From: an uncultured Desulfobulbaceae bacterium
GTDB lineage: Bacteria; Desulfobacterota; Desulfobulbia; Desulfobulbales; Desulfobulbaceae
Length of the DNA: 5,394 nucleotides
Direction of reading: 5' to 3'
Assembly (NCBI GenBank): GCA_945787305.1
Contig: CALZIH010000210.1
Location: forward strand, 1 to 5,394
Part shown: piece by piece, positions 1-5,394 of the stretch
Layout of the letters: each line of letters starts with the position of its first letter
Position numbering within the stretch: position 1 is the first letter of the stretch
Notes under the pieces: model-generated
The model's database searches: none
What the model saw: the letters and a program-made list of their open reading frames with translations, nothing else
Told to the model about the DNA's origin: nothing
Program-made: the position numbers and the translations under genes

Positions 1-267
1 ATATTGCCGAGCCATATTTTCAATCACAGGGGCCAGGCTCCTGCATGGCCCACAGGTGGGGGAATAAAAATCCACCAGTACGGGTTTACTTGTACCGGAT
101 ATGACCTGTTGAAAATCATGGTCGCCCAAGTCCACGACAGTGCCGACGGATGCCGCCCCGGCTAGAGATTTTCCGCAACGACCACATTTTGATGTCAAAT
201 GCTGTTTGTCCAACGGAATCCTGTTTTTTACCCCACAGGAAGGGCAGGAAACTATCATATCACCCAT
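1..267 (-). CDS. trxC: Thioredoxin 2 (TrxC-type) with N-terminal zinc ribbon, 3' part beyond the window
   Basis: Cytoplasmic protein-disulfide reductase. Only the first 89 residues are present; the gene runs off the left edge. Residues 8-31 form a zinc ribbon of two CxxC pairs (CPSC at 8-11, CGRC at 28-31), the mark that separates thioredoxin 2 from thioredoxin 1. The thioredoxin fold follows, with strand KPVLVDFYSP at about 61-70 and the redox site CGPC at 72-75. The residue before CGPC is Thr, where most thioredoxins have Trp; the usual WCGPC is here TCGPC, which may shift redox potential or substrate choice (inference). The ATG at 267 is supported by AGAGGA five bases upstream and by the N-terminal match to TrxC (a CPxCGxxNRIP-like start). 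It lies downstream of the VWA gene on the same strand, 90 bases away with a possible terminator between, so it may be its own transcription unit. The family call is secure; the exact role in this organism is not shown. Confidence 0.93.
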   Translation of the reverse strand, partial: MGDMIVSCPSCGVKNRIPLDKQHLTSKCGRCGKSLAGAASVGTVVDLGDHDFQQVISGTSKPVLVDFYSPTCGPCRSLAPVIENMARQY

Positions 268-272
268 GGCAG

Positions 273-278
273 TCCTCT
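273..278 (-). promoter_or_regulatory. Ribosome binding site of the thioredoxin gene
   Basis: AGAGGA on the minus strand, five bases before the ATG at 267. It fixes the start of the thioredoxin gene at the residue that begins the TrxC-like zinc ribbon. Confidence 0.7.
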
Positions 279-297
279 AAAAATGTAATGCAATGTC

Positions 298-325
298 ATA
301 AAATACAATCGTTCACCATAATCAA
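298..325 (-). promoter_or_regulatory. Weak sigma-70-like promoter candidate for the thioredoxin gene
   Basis: On the minus strand TTGATT (320-325) is followed after 16 bases by TTTTAT (298-303); each matches four of six consensus positions. The stretch is AT-rich, so a match this weak can arise by chance. It would place the transcription start about 25 bases before the thioredoxin ATG. Only position and weak similarity support it. Confidence 0.2.
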
Positions 326-358
326 AAAAAGCATTGGCGCAAAGTTTCCACCTTTTTT
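324..358 (-). terminator. Possible Rho-independent terminator after the VWA gene
   Basis: Read on the minus strand, AAAAAAG at 352-358, starting at the last base of the VWA stop codon, can pair with CTTTTTT in 324-331. Inside, TGG can pair with CCA across a roughly ten-base loop, and the right arm runs into seven T residues. The outer stem is mostly A-T and the inner helix is interrupted, so it would be a weak terminator. It could also act in the opposite direction because of the T run on the plus strand at 353-358. It would separate the ATPase-VWA operon from the thioredoxin gene. Confidence 0.35.
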
Positions 359-2622
359 CAGGAAGTCAACACCCGATAAATTTCAGGCATTCGAGCCGGG
401 AGTTTCCGCACATCGTTAATAAAAATATAGTTCACCTCGCCATACATGTGTGCCATATAATCATGTGCGTGCCGATCAATGGTTATACAAAAGGGGTGGA
501 TACCTGCCGATTTTGCCTCTAACAGGGCATGCCTGGTATCTTCGATGGCATATTCACCTTTATAGTCGTCATAATCTTCCGGTTTGCCATCCGACAAGGT
601 AATCAGCAATCTGATTCGGGCATCAACTCCTTGAAAGATGGAGGTCATATGACGGATTGCCGGGCCCATCCGGGTATACTCGCGGGGACCGATGGCACCG
701 ATGCGTTGCCGAACCTCCTCGCTATACGGTTCATCAATGTGCTTGACATGAAACGTCTCACAGCGTAAACGGCGCATACCTGAAAACCCGTAGATACCGT
801 AGCGATCCCCAAGGACCTCCATGGCTTCGCAAATGAGCACTAAGGACTCCTTAATGGCCATACCGACCCAGCCCTCCGTGGAATTCGACATATCGATGAG
901 AAAGAAAGCGGCGATATCCCGTTCATCGCGCTGCAAGCGGATAAATAGCCGGTCGGAGGGGGGTAAACCAGCCCGGGTGTCGGCAATGGATTCGACCAGG
1001 GCATCAAAGTCTATATCATCACCATCCCTCTGCCGACGAAGAAAGCGTTCCTGATTCCGCATCATTTCAAACTGGTGTCGAAGACGAATAATTTGGCCGC
1101 GATATTTCGCCAGCGTTACCGGAACAAAGGTCGAGCGCACCGGTTGTATTTTCTGCTCAGTCAGGATACACCAGTTTTTTCGAAATCCGTTTCTCCTGAA
1201 ATCCCACTCATCATAGGTCACCTGCGCTACGCAGGCTTGATGATCCGTGGCCGGCTCAAAATCCCCCTCAGCCATATGCTGCCCGGCCTTGCCCATTGCG
1301 CTGCTCAGGTAAAGTGCCGGATCCATGCCAAGCTCTGATTCCATTTGTCGAACCATTTCCTGTAGCTCTTGTGACAGCTCTACAGATTCATTATCGATGT
1401 TGAGGTAAACGGTCTCCTCAGCAGCTTGTCCGGATTTCTGCTGATGCTCCAGGACGATAGACCGGTCGCCATCGGTTTCACCACTACCGGCCGCGGTTTC
1501 CTCCTGTTGTTCTTCGATACTCTTTCTTGCCTCGGGTAACTGCAGCAGATACATGGATAAGGCCTCGACAAACTCCTCTTCCATGGTTCCCTGCCGCTTC
1601 TTTCTCGCTTCATAGACCGCCTGCAGACGAAGTTCGCCCTGGAAAAGCAATGGTGTATGCGGATCTCCTTCTTGTGTTTCTTGTGCTGCTTTTTCATACA
1701 GTGTATTGCAGAGCTCCAAACTCGTTTCCGAGCCACTGCCGGTTGCTGTTAATCGGTACACGACATCAGCATACCACGATGGCATATTGCCAGCTGGCTC
1801 AGTGGCCAGTAGGCAGCAGCCCTTATCAAGGACAGACAAAACCGTTTTGTCCATGTCTGCATCCGATTCCGGCACCAATGCTCGGCGTATTTCATGGGTT
1901 GAACGCATTAACCCCGGCAACTCTTTTTGCAGGAAAAAACCGACCCGCAGGGTTTCCAGGGTGTGATACAATCGAGCCGCAAGTCCTGGTTCCCTAAATG
2001 ATTGCAAAGAGCTCTCCAGGCTCCTATCCGGATTGAGATCATCAGAACGTAAGGACAAATCAGGGAAAAAAGTTCCCAGGTGAAGAAATGCCCACTGGTA
2101 ACTGGCCAGTAACTTATAGAGTAGGATGTTCTCCTCTTCCCCTTTGAAACGGGCCAGTTCCTGGGGAAGGAAAATGGTCTCGGTATCGGTGGTAGGGAAT
2201 TCCGCTGCTGCAATTTCAAGTCGTTTTCCCGAAAGGCCCTGTAAATATGGCAACAACCACCCCTCGACCTCACCAAGGCGTACACCGCTTTGACCGCGCA
2301 TGCGACAGGCAAAGTTCTGTTCCACACCTGTCATGAAAACCTGTGCCGCCCGCAGACCGCCGACTTCATAATGATCCAGGGTCTCATTGACCCACAAAGG
2401 AAGTTCTGCCTCACTAATACAGTCAAGGGCCCTTTGAACCTGGCCGAGATAATTGTAGCAGAGAGAATTGGAGACGGGCCAGATTACCGGTACCTGGGCA
2501 AGCATACATTCAACCATCGGCTCATCGACCAGCACTTCAATCGCCTCCTCCACATCCCATTCATTGGGCAGGTCCGGAGCAATCAGTTCAAAAAACCGAT
2601 GTTTCAGCGCATCAATATCCAT
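358..2622 (-). CDS. CbbO/NorD-like protein with C-terminal von Willebrand A domain
   Basis: Likely adaptor subunit of a MoxR-type remodelling complex: in studied homologues (CbbO, NorD) the VWA domain docks onto the client enzyme and the rest binds the partner ATPase ring. The protein has 754 residues. A mostly helical N-terminal region (about 1-365) is followed by a Glu/Gln/Gly-rich, probably disordered linker (about 366-430). Next comes a conserved family block with YDEWD and NWC (470-485), and then the VWA domain (about 568-754). The metal-ion-dependent adhesion site is intact: DMSNS at 577-581, Thr650 and Asp678 in TLSDGKPED. There is no signal peptide or membrane segment, so it should be cytoplasmic. 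NorD proteins are usually nearer 600-650 residues and CbbO nearer 750-800, so length favours the CbbO-like form (from memory). It starts six bases after the stop of the ATPase gene without a clear ribosome site, which suggests translational coupling. The family is clear; the client is not, since no Rubisco or nitric oxide reductase gene is in view. Confidence 0.93.
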   Translation of the reverse strand: MDIDALKHRFFELIAPDLPNEWDVEEAIEVLVDEPMVECMLAQVPVIWPVSNSLCYNYLGQVQRALDCISEAELPLWVNETLDHYEVGGLRAAQVFMTGVEQNFACRMRGQSGVRLGEVEGWLLPYLQGLSGKRLEIAAAEFPTTDTETIFLPQELARFKGEEENILLYKLLASYQWAFLHLGTFFPDLSLRSDDLNPDRSLESSLQSFREPGLAARLYHTLETLRVGFFLQKELPGLMRSTHEIRRALVPESDADMDKTVLSVLDKGCCLLATEPAGNMPSWYADVVYRLTATGSGSETSLELCNTLYEKAAQETQEGDPHTPLLFQGELRLQAVYEARKKRQGTMEEEFVEALSMYLLQLPEARKSIEEQQEETAAGSGETDGDRSIVLEHQQKSGQAAEETVYLNIDNESVELSQELQEMVRQMESELGMDPALYLSSAMGKAGQHMAEGDFEPATDHQACVAQVTYDEWDFRRNGFRKNWCILTEQKIQPVRSTFVPVTLAKYRGQIIRLRHQFEMMRNQERFLRRQRDGDDIDFDALVESIADTRAGLPPSDRLFIRLQRDERDIAAFFLIDMSNSTEGWVGMAIKESLVLICEAMEVLGDRYGIYGFSGMRRLRCETFHVKHIDEPYSEEVRQRIGAIGPREYTRMGPAIRHMTSIFQGVDARIRLLITLSDGKPEDYDDYKGEYAIEDTRHALLEAKSAGIHPFCITIDRHAHDYMAHMYGEVNYIFINDVRKLPARMPEIYRVLTS

Positions 2623-2628
2623 AGCAAA

Positions 2629-3441
2629 TCAGAACAGGGAACCGGCCATCTCGTCGATGGCTGCAAGCAGTTCAGGATCATCGGTCAACGACTCGGTAAC
2701 TGCCGCCCTACAGGCGATATGTGTATCGACACCCTGCTGGGTCAACTTACCCACCTGAATAAGCAGGCGGGTGCTTGCCCCTTCAGCCAGACCCGAATCC
2801 TTCAAACTGCGGGTCATGGTCGCAAACTTGACCAGGGAACGGGCAAAATCGACATCGACCCCGCCTTCGCGCTTGACTATTTCAGTCTCACGTTCGGATT
2901 CGGGGTAGTTAAAGGACAGGGAAACAAAGCGTTGCCGGGTTGAAGGTTTCAAATCCTTTAGGACCGACTGATAACCAGGATTATAGGAAACAGCCAACAT
3001 GAAATCAGATGGCGCCGTTAACAATTCACCACGTTTTTCAATGGGTAGCTCCCGCCGGTCATCGGCAAGGGGATGAATGACAACCGTGGTGTCTTTACGC
3101 GCCTCAACAACCTCATCAAGATAACAGATGGCTCCTGCACGCACAGCCAAAGTCAGTGGCCCGTCTGTCCAGACCGCTTCTCCGGCGCGAATCAGATATC
3201 GTCCCACCAGGTCGGAAGTTGAAAGATCATCATGACATGATACCGTAACCAAAGGCCGTTTGAACCGCCAGGCAAGGTATTGCATAAAACGTGTTTTTCC
3301 GCATCCGGTCGGCCCTTTCAGCAAAAGCGGCATGCCTTGACGATAGGCGGCTTCTGCAACTTCCACCTCTTGGCCGGTCCGCAGGTAATACGGTTCTTCC
3401 AGTATACGACGTTCATCAAGACGCAATTGATCTGCCGTCAT
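2629..3441 (-). CDS. CbbQ/NirQ/NorQ/GvpN-family AAA+ ATPase (MoxR type)
   Basis: Cytoplasmic ring-forming ATPase, 270 residues, the usual size of CbbQ and NorQ. With its VWA partner it would use ATP to remodel or activate a metalloenzyme: CbbQO releases inhibitory sugar phosphates from Rubisco, and NorQD is needed for iron loading of nitric oxide reductase. Visible motifs are Walker A GPTGCGKT (43-50), Walker B ICYLDE (105-110), a family-typical hairpin region DDRRELPIEKRGE (127-139), sensor 1 Asn154 in SYNPGYQS, candidate arginine-finger residues in PSTRQRF (166-172) and sensor 2 Arg225 in GASTRLL. All catalytic residues appear intact. The ATG at 3441 is chosen because AGGAGG lies six bases upstream; the reading frame stays open to a GTG at 3549, but that has no ribosome site and would add 36 residues unlike the family start. 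It is first gene of the minus-strand operon and divergent from the PHP gene. Whether it is functionally a CbbQ, a NorQ or a third type cannot be told from sequence alone. Confidence 0.95.
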   Translation of the reverse strand: MTADQLRLDERRILEEPYYLRTGQEVEVAEAAYRQGMPLLLKGPTGCGKTRFMQYLAWRFKRPLVTVSCHDDLSTSDLVGRYLIRAGEAVWTDGPLTLAVRAGAICYLDEVVEARKDTTVVIHPLADDRRELPIEKRGELLTAPSDFMLAVSYNPGYQSVLKDLKPSTRQRFVSLSFNYPESERETEIVKREGGVDVDFARSLVKFATMTRSLKDSGLAEGASTRLLIQVGKLTQQGVDTHIACRAAVTESLTDDPELLAAIDEMAGSLF

Positions 3442-3447
3442 TGCATG

Positions 3448-3453
3448 CCTCCT
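3448..3453 (-). promoter_or_regulatory. Strong ribosome binding site of the AAA+ ATPase gene
   Basis: A perfect AGGAGG on the minus strand with a six-base spacer to the ATG at 3441. It decides the start of the ATPase gene against the longer open frame beginning with GTG at 3549. It is the strongest ribosome site in the window, suggesting high translation of the ATPase compared with its downstream, coupled partner. Confidence 0.85.
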
Positions 3454-3479
3454 ATAAATTATTAATGTTTCAGGCACAT

Positions 3480-3508
3480 ACAATAATACCGGCCCGGCAA
3501 ATCGGCAA
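3480..3508 (-). promoter_or_regulatory. Alternative sigma-70-like promoter candidate for the ATPase-VWA operon
   Basis: On the minus strand TTGCCG (3503-3508) and TATTGT (3480-3485) are separated by 17 bases, and each matches four of six consensus positions. It overlaps the sigma-54-like site, so the two are rival readings of the same stretch. It would start transcription about 30 bases before the ATPase start codon. Confidence 0.25.
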
Positions 3509-3511
3509 CCA
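3496..3511 (-). promoter_or_regulatory. Sigma-54-like -24/-12 promoter candidate for the ATPase-VWA operon
   Basis: The minus strand reads TGGTTGCCGATTTGCC. It has the invariant GG and GC of a sigma-54 promoter at the correct ten-base spacing, with TGG and TTGC matching the consensus TGGCAC-N5-TTGCW but the CAC part and the last base not matching. The implied transcription start is near 3486, about 45 bases before the ATPase ATG. A sigma-54 activator gene lies about 1 kb away, which makes the reading more attractive. A GG-N10-GC match in a GC-rich patch can occur by chance. Confidence 0.3.
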
Positions 3512-3514
3512 GAC

Positions 3515-3538
3515 AATTCCTTCCCTGGAAAAGGATTT
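3515..3538. repeat. Imperfect inverted repeat in the divergent intergenic region
   Basis: AATTCCTT (3515-3522) and AAGGATTT (3531-3538) are inverted copies matching at seven of eight positions, around an eight-base centre. The dyad lies just upstream of the putative minus-strand promoter and before the PHP gene, a fit position for an operator or activator site serving one or both directions. It has no T run after it and is not a terminator. No known operator is recognised. Confidence 0.3.
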
Positions 3539-3543
3539 ACGCA

Positions 3544-3572
3544 TTGCACAATCCTTCGCCCATGATTAAAGT
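3544..3572 (+). promoter_or_regulatory. Weak sigma-70-like promoter candidate for the PHP-response regulator genes
   Basis: TTGCAC (3544-3549, three of six) and TAAAGT (3567-3572, four of six) are separated by 17 bases. Transcription would begin near 3579, leaving a leader of about 30 bases before the preferred ATG at 3610. It conflicts with the use of the upstream start codons at 3544 or 3562. Support is weak. Confidence 0.18.
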
Positions 3573-3609
3573 GAGACTTTCCCTTCTATCCCGAAAACCG
3601 GAATCATTC

Positions 3610-4464
3610 ATGTGCGTAGACCTCCACACCCATTCCATCTACTCCGACGGCACGGCAACTCCTGAAGAACTGGTGCAATTAGCCGCAGCTTTGAACCTGC
3701 ATACCCTTGCCATCACAGACCACGATACCATCGAAGGATGCAGTGAATCATTGGCCGCTGGCAATCGCTATGGGGTACAGATCATATCCGGTCTCGAAGT
3801 CAGTTGTATGCATGGCCCCTTTTCCCTGCACATACTTGGCTACGGCTTTGACCCAGAGGATGCCATGTTGCAGCAAAAGCTGCACCGGCTTCAGGAAGGT
3901 CGCCAGCAACGCAACCGGAAGATACTTGCAAGACTGGCTGAACTTGGTATAGAAATCCATGAGGATGAACTGCGCAACGATTCCGTCTGCGGCCTCGCCG
4001 GAAGGCCGCATATTGCACGCCTGTTAGTAGCAAAGAATATCGTATCCAGTATGGATCATGCCTTTCGCCTGTATCTCGCTAAAGGGAAACCGGCGTACGC
4101 CGAACGATTTTGTTTCAGTGCCGGCGAAACGATAGACTTTATCCATAAAGCCGGTGGTGTTGCCGTATTAGCACACCCGGCTATTCTTGACCCGAGCATG
4201 TGCGTACAGCCGAGGCTGATTGGCGAGCTTGTCGAGCGGAAACTCGACGGACTGGAAATTTATTACCCAACCCATTCTAAAAAAGCACAGAAAAAGCTGC
4301 AGGCCATTGCCAGTCGCCATAACCTGCTCATAACCGGCGGCAGTGATTACCACGGCAATAACCGGAGAAACAACGGCCTTGCCGGAAACAAACGGAATAT
4401 ATGTCCACCCGATTCCATAATCAAAGCGTTGCAAGCTCGTTTAGATAACGTTCCCGCTACCTGA
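3610..4464 (+). CDS. PHP-domain metallophosphoesterase (YciV/TrpH type)
   Basis: Metal-dependent phosphoesterase of 284 residues, the normal size for the YciV/TrpH/RNase AM group, whose studied members hydrolyse 3',5'-nucleoside bisphosphates or trim 5' ends of short RNAs. The metal ligands expected for a trinuclear PHP site are all visible: His6 and His8 in DLHTHS, Asp13, Asp37 and His38 in TDHD, Glu63 in GLEVS, His74, His134 in GRPHIAR, His189 in LAHP, and Asp246 and His248 in SDYHG. It should be cytoplasmic; no signal or membrane segment is seen. The ATG at 3610 is preferred because family members begin right at this (M)xxDLHTHS strand. A TTG at 3544 with AAGGA eight bases upstream and an ATG at 3562 are in frame and would add 22 or 16 residues; the site before 3610 is only a weak GGAA. 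It precedes the response regulator by 21 bases and is divergent from the ATPase operon. The substrate here is not proven. Confidence 0.93.
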   Translation: MCVDLHTHSIYSDGTATPEELVQLAAALNLHTLAITDHDTIEGCSESLAAGNRYGVQIISGLEVSCMHGPFSLHILGYGFDPEDAMLQQKLHRLQEGRQQRNRKILARLAELGIEIHEDELRNDSVCGLAGRPHIARLLVAKNIVSSMDHAFRLYLAKGKPAYAERFCFSAGETIDFIHKAGGVAVLAHPAILDPSMCVQPRLIGELVERKLDGLEIYYPTHSKKAQKKLQAIASRHNLLITGGSDYHGNNRRNNGLAGNKRNICPPDSIIKALQARLDNVPAT

Positions 4465-4485
4465 AAAATCATCAGAAAAGACATC

Positions 4486-5394
4486 ATGCATACCATACTT
4501 GTTGTTGACGACGAACCCAACTATCAGATCGTACTGGCAGAACTGCTTCGAGAGGAGGGCTACGAGGTTTTCACTGCCGACAGTGGCACAGCGGCCCTGC
4601 CTATTGTTCGGGATACGGATCTGGACCTGGTTATCTCCGACATGAAAATGCCAGGGATGGACGGTATAGCCCTGATGAAAAAAATTAAAGAGTTCAACAA
4701 GCAACTCCCGGTCATCCTGATCACCGCCTATGCTGAGGTGGAAAAAGCGGTTGAGGCTATGCATTTAGGCGCGTTTACCTATCTGGCTAAGCCGTTCTCC
4801 AATGATCAGCTCCTGGCTGCGTCAGGCAAGGCGATTGAACATTATGGCCTGGTACGCGAAATCAAGCGGCTGCGCAGCGAAATCAGTACCCGTTCCGGCT
4901 TTGAAGGCATGATCGGCAAAAATCCGTCCATGCTCTCCGTTTACCAGTTAATAGAAAAGGTTGCCCCTGCCCCTTCCTCGGTTCTGATTACAGGAGAGTC
5001 GGGTACCGGCAAAGAATTGGTGGCACGGGCGATCCACAATCTCAGCTCCCGCCGCGAGGCACCTTTTATCTCCGTTAACTGTGCGGCCCTGACAGCCACC
5101 CTGCTTGAATCCGAATTATTCGGTCACGAAAAAGGTGCATTTACCGATGCAATCTCCATGCGCAAGGGCCGTTTTGAGCTGGCCAACGGCGGCACGCTCT
5201 TTCTTGATGAAATCGGGGAAATGCCTGCTGCACTACAGGCGAAATTGCTGCGGGTACTCCAGGAACGGACCCTTGCACGTGTTGGCGGCAATACAACCCT
5301 GACCAGTGACGTCCGTATCCTGACGGCCACCAACAGAGAGCTCACGGACGAAGTGGACAAGAATAATTTCAGGGAAGACCTGTACTACCGCCTG
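4486..5394 (+). CDS. NtrC-family sigma-54 response regulator, 3' end beyond the window
   Basis: Two-component transcription activator; 303 residues are present and the frame is still open at the right edge. The receiver domain (about 1-118) has the acidic pair Asp8-Asp9, phospho-acceptor Asp52, Thr80 and Lys102, so it should accept phosphate from a histidine kinase. A helical linker (119-140) leads to the sigma-54-interacting AAA+ domain: Walker A GESGTGKE (170-177), the sigma-54 contact loop at 217-222 and Walker B GTLFLDE (236-242), then a sensor region with TATNREL (280-286) and FREDLYYRL at the edge. The contact loop reads GAFTDA instead of GAFTGA, with Asp221 replacing the second Gly. 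The C-terminal helix-turn-helix domain (usually Fis-like) is expected outside. The ATG at 4486 begins the receiver strand HTILVVDDE exactly; only a weak AGAAAAG site precedes it, so translation may depend on the PHP gene, which ends 21 bases before in the same frame. No kinase gene is in view; its targets are unknown. Confidence 0.95.
   Translation, partial: MHTILVVDDEPNYQIVLAELLREEGYEVFTADSGTAALPIVRDTDLDLVISDMKMPGMDGIALMKKIKEFNKQLPVILITAYAEVEKAVEAMHLGAFTYLAKPFSNDQLLAASGKAIEHYGLVREIKRLRSEISTRSGFEGMIGKNPSMLSVYQLIEKVAPAPSSVLITGESGTGKELVARAIHNLSSRREAPFISVNCAALTATLLESELFGHEKGAFTDAISMRKGRFELANGGTLFLDEIGEMPAALQAKLLRVLQERTLARVGGNTTLTSDVRILTATNRELTDEVDKNNFREDLYYRL

Noticed and set aside
150..419. Open frame of 89 codons on the plus strand at the left end
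   Set aside because: It runs antisense across the thioredoxin start, the spacer and the end of the VWA gene; no domain and no ribosome site of note.
1527..1997. Open frame of 156 codons on the plus strand
   Set aside because: It is fully inside the VWA gene on the opposite strand, and its Pro/Cys/His-rich translation looks like an antisense shadow.
1908..2327. Open frame of 139 codons on the minus strand
   Set aside because: It overlaps the VWA gene in another frame of the same strand and has no ribosome site or recognisable motif.
2290..2943. Open frame of 217 codons on the plus strand
   Set aside because: It lies antisense across the junction of the VWA and ATPase genes, whose frames carry clear family motifs; its own translation shows no recognisable domain.
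3533..3548. Plus-strand sigma-54-like site ahead of the PHP gene
   Set aside because: The GG (3533-3534) and GC (3546-3547) are eleven bases apart rather than ten, and the -24 element is otherwise poor.
3442..3549. N-terminal extension of the AAA+ ATPase starting at GTG 3549
   Set aside because: AGGAGG sits six bases before the ATG at 3441, family members start there, and the extension would cover the whole putative promoter region.
4462..4464. TGA between the PHP gene and response regulator as a selenocysteine or readthrough codon
   Set aside because: Both proteins have complete family lengths and starts without joining, and no hairpin element like a bacterial SECIS is evident just after the TGA.
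1..5394. CRISPR array, tRNA, insertion sequence or phage gene
   Set aside because: No regularly spaced repeats, cloverleaf-like sequence, transposase motif or phage protein was seen; nearly all of the window is taken up by five conserved genes.

Overview
The window holds five protein genes, two of them cut off by the window ends, in two divergent blocks. No RNA gene, CRISPR array, insertion sequence or prophage gene is visible. Base composition is balanced (about half GC) and codon use looks even across the genes. The gene types (a zinc-ribbon thioredoxin, a CbbQ/NorQ plus CbbO/NorD-like pair, a PHP phosphoesterase and an NtrC-type response regulator) suggest a Gram-negative proteobacterium in the broad sense, possibly Desulfobacterota/Desulfobulbales. 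That placement is an inference from gene style; there is no marker gene to prove it.

Minus-strand block (read right to left from 3441): a 270-residue AAA+ ATPase of the CbbQ/NirQ/NorQ/GvpN branch of MoxR proteins, with a perfect AGGAGG ribosome site. Six bases later comes a 754-residue protein with a C-terminal von Willebrand A (VWA) domain like CbbO and NorD. Known pairs of this kind form a chaperone-like motor: the ATPase ring remodels a metalloenzyme that the VWA subunit docks onto. Known clients are Rubisco (CbbQO) and cytochrome-dependent nitric oxide reductase (NorQD). Neither client is encoded here, so the client is unknown. A weak terminator-like dyad follows the VWA gene, then the 5' part of a TrxC-type thioredoxin runs off the left edge.

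Plus-strand block (from 3610): a PHP-domain metallophosphoesterase of the YciV/TrpH type with all nine expected metal-binding positions. It is followed after 21 bases by the first 303 residues of a response regulator with receiver and sigma-54-interacting AAA+ domains; its C-terminal DNA-binding domain lies beyond the right edge. These two genes are probably co-transcribed.

The 168 bases between the two divergent starts (3442-3609) hold the likely control region. On the minus strand there is a GG-N10-GC arrangement like a sigma-54 -24/-12 promoter facing the ATPase-VWA operon, with an imperfect dyad just upstream. A sigma-54 activator is encoded about 1 kb away, so it is a reasonable, unproven idea that it controls the remodelling pair. 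The activator carries an Asp in place of the second Gly of its GAFTGA loop. The most useful open questions are the client of the ATPase-VWA pair and whether the response regulator controls it.
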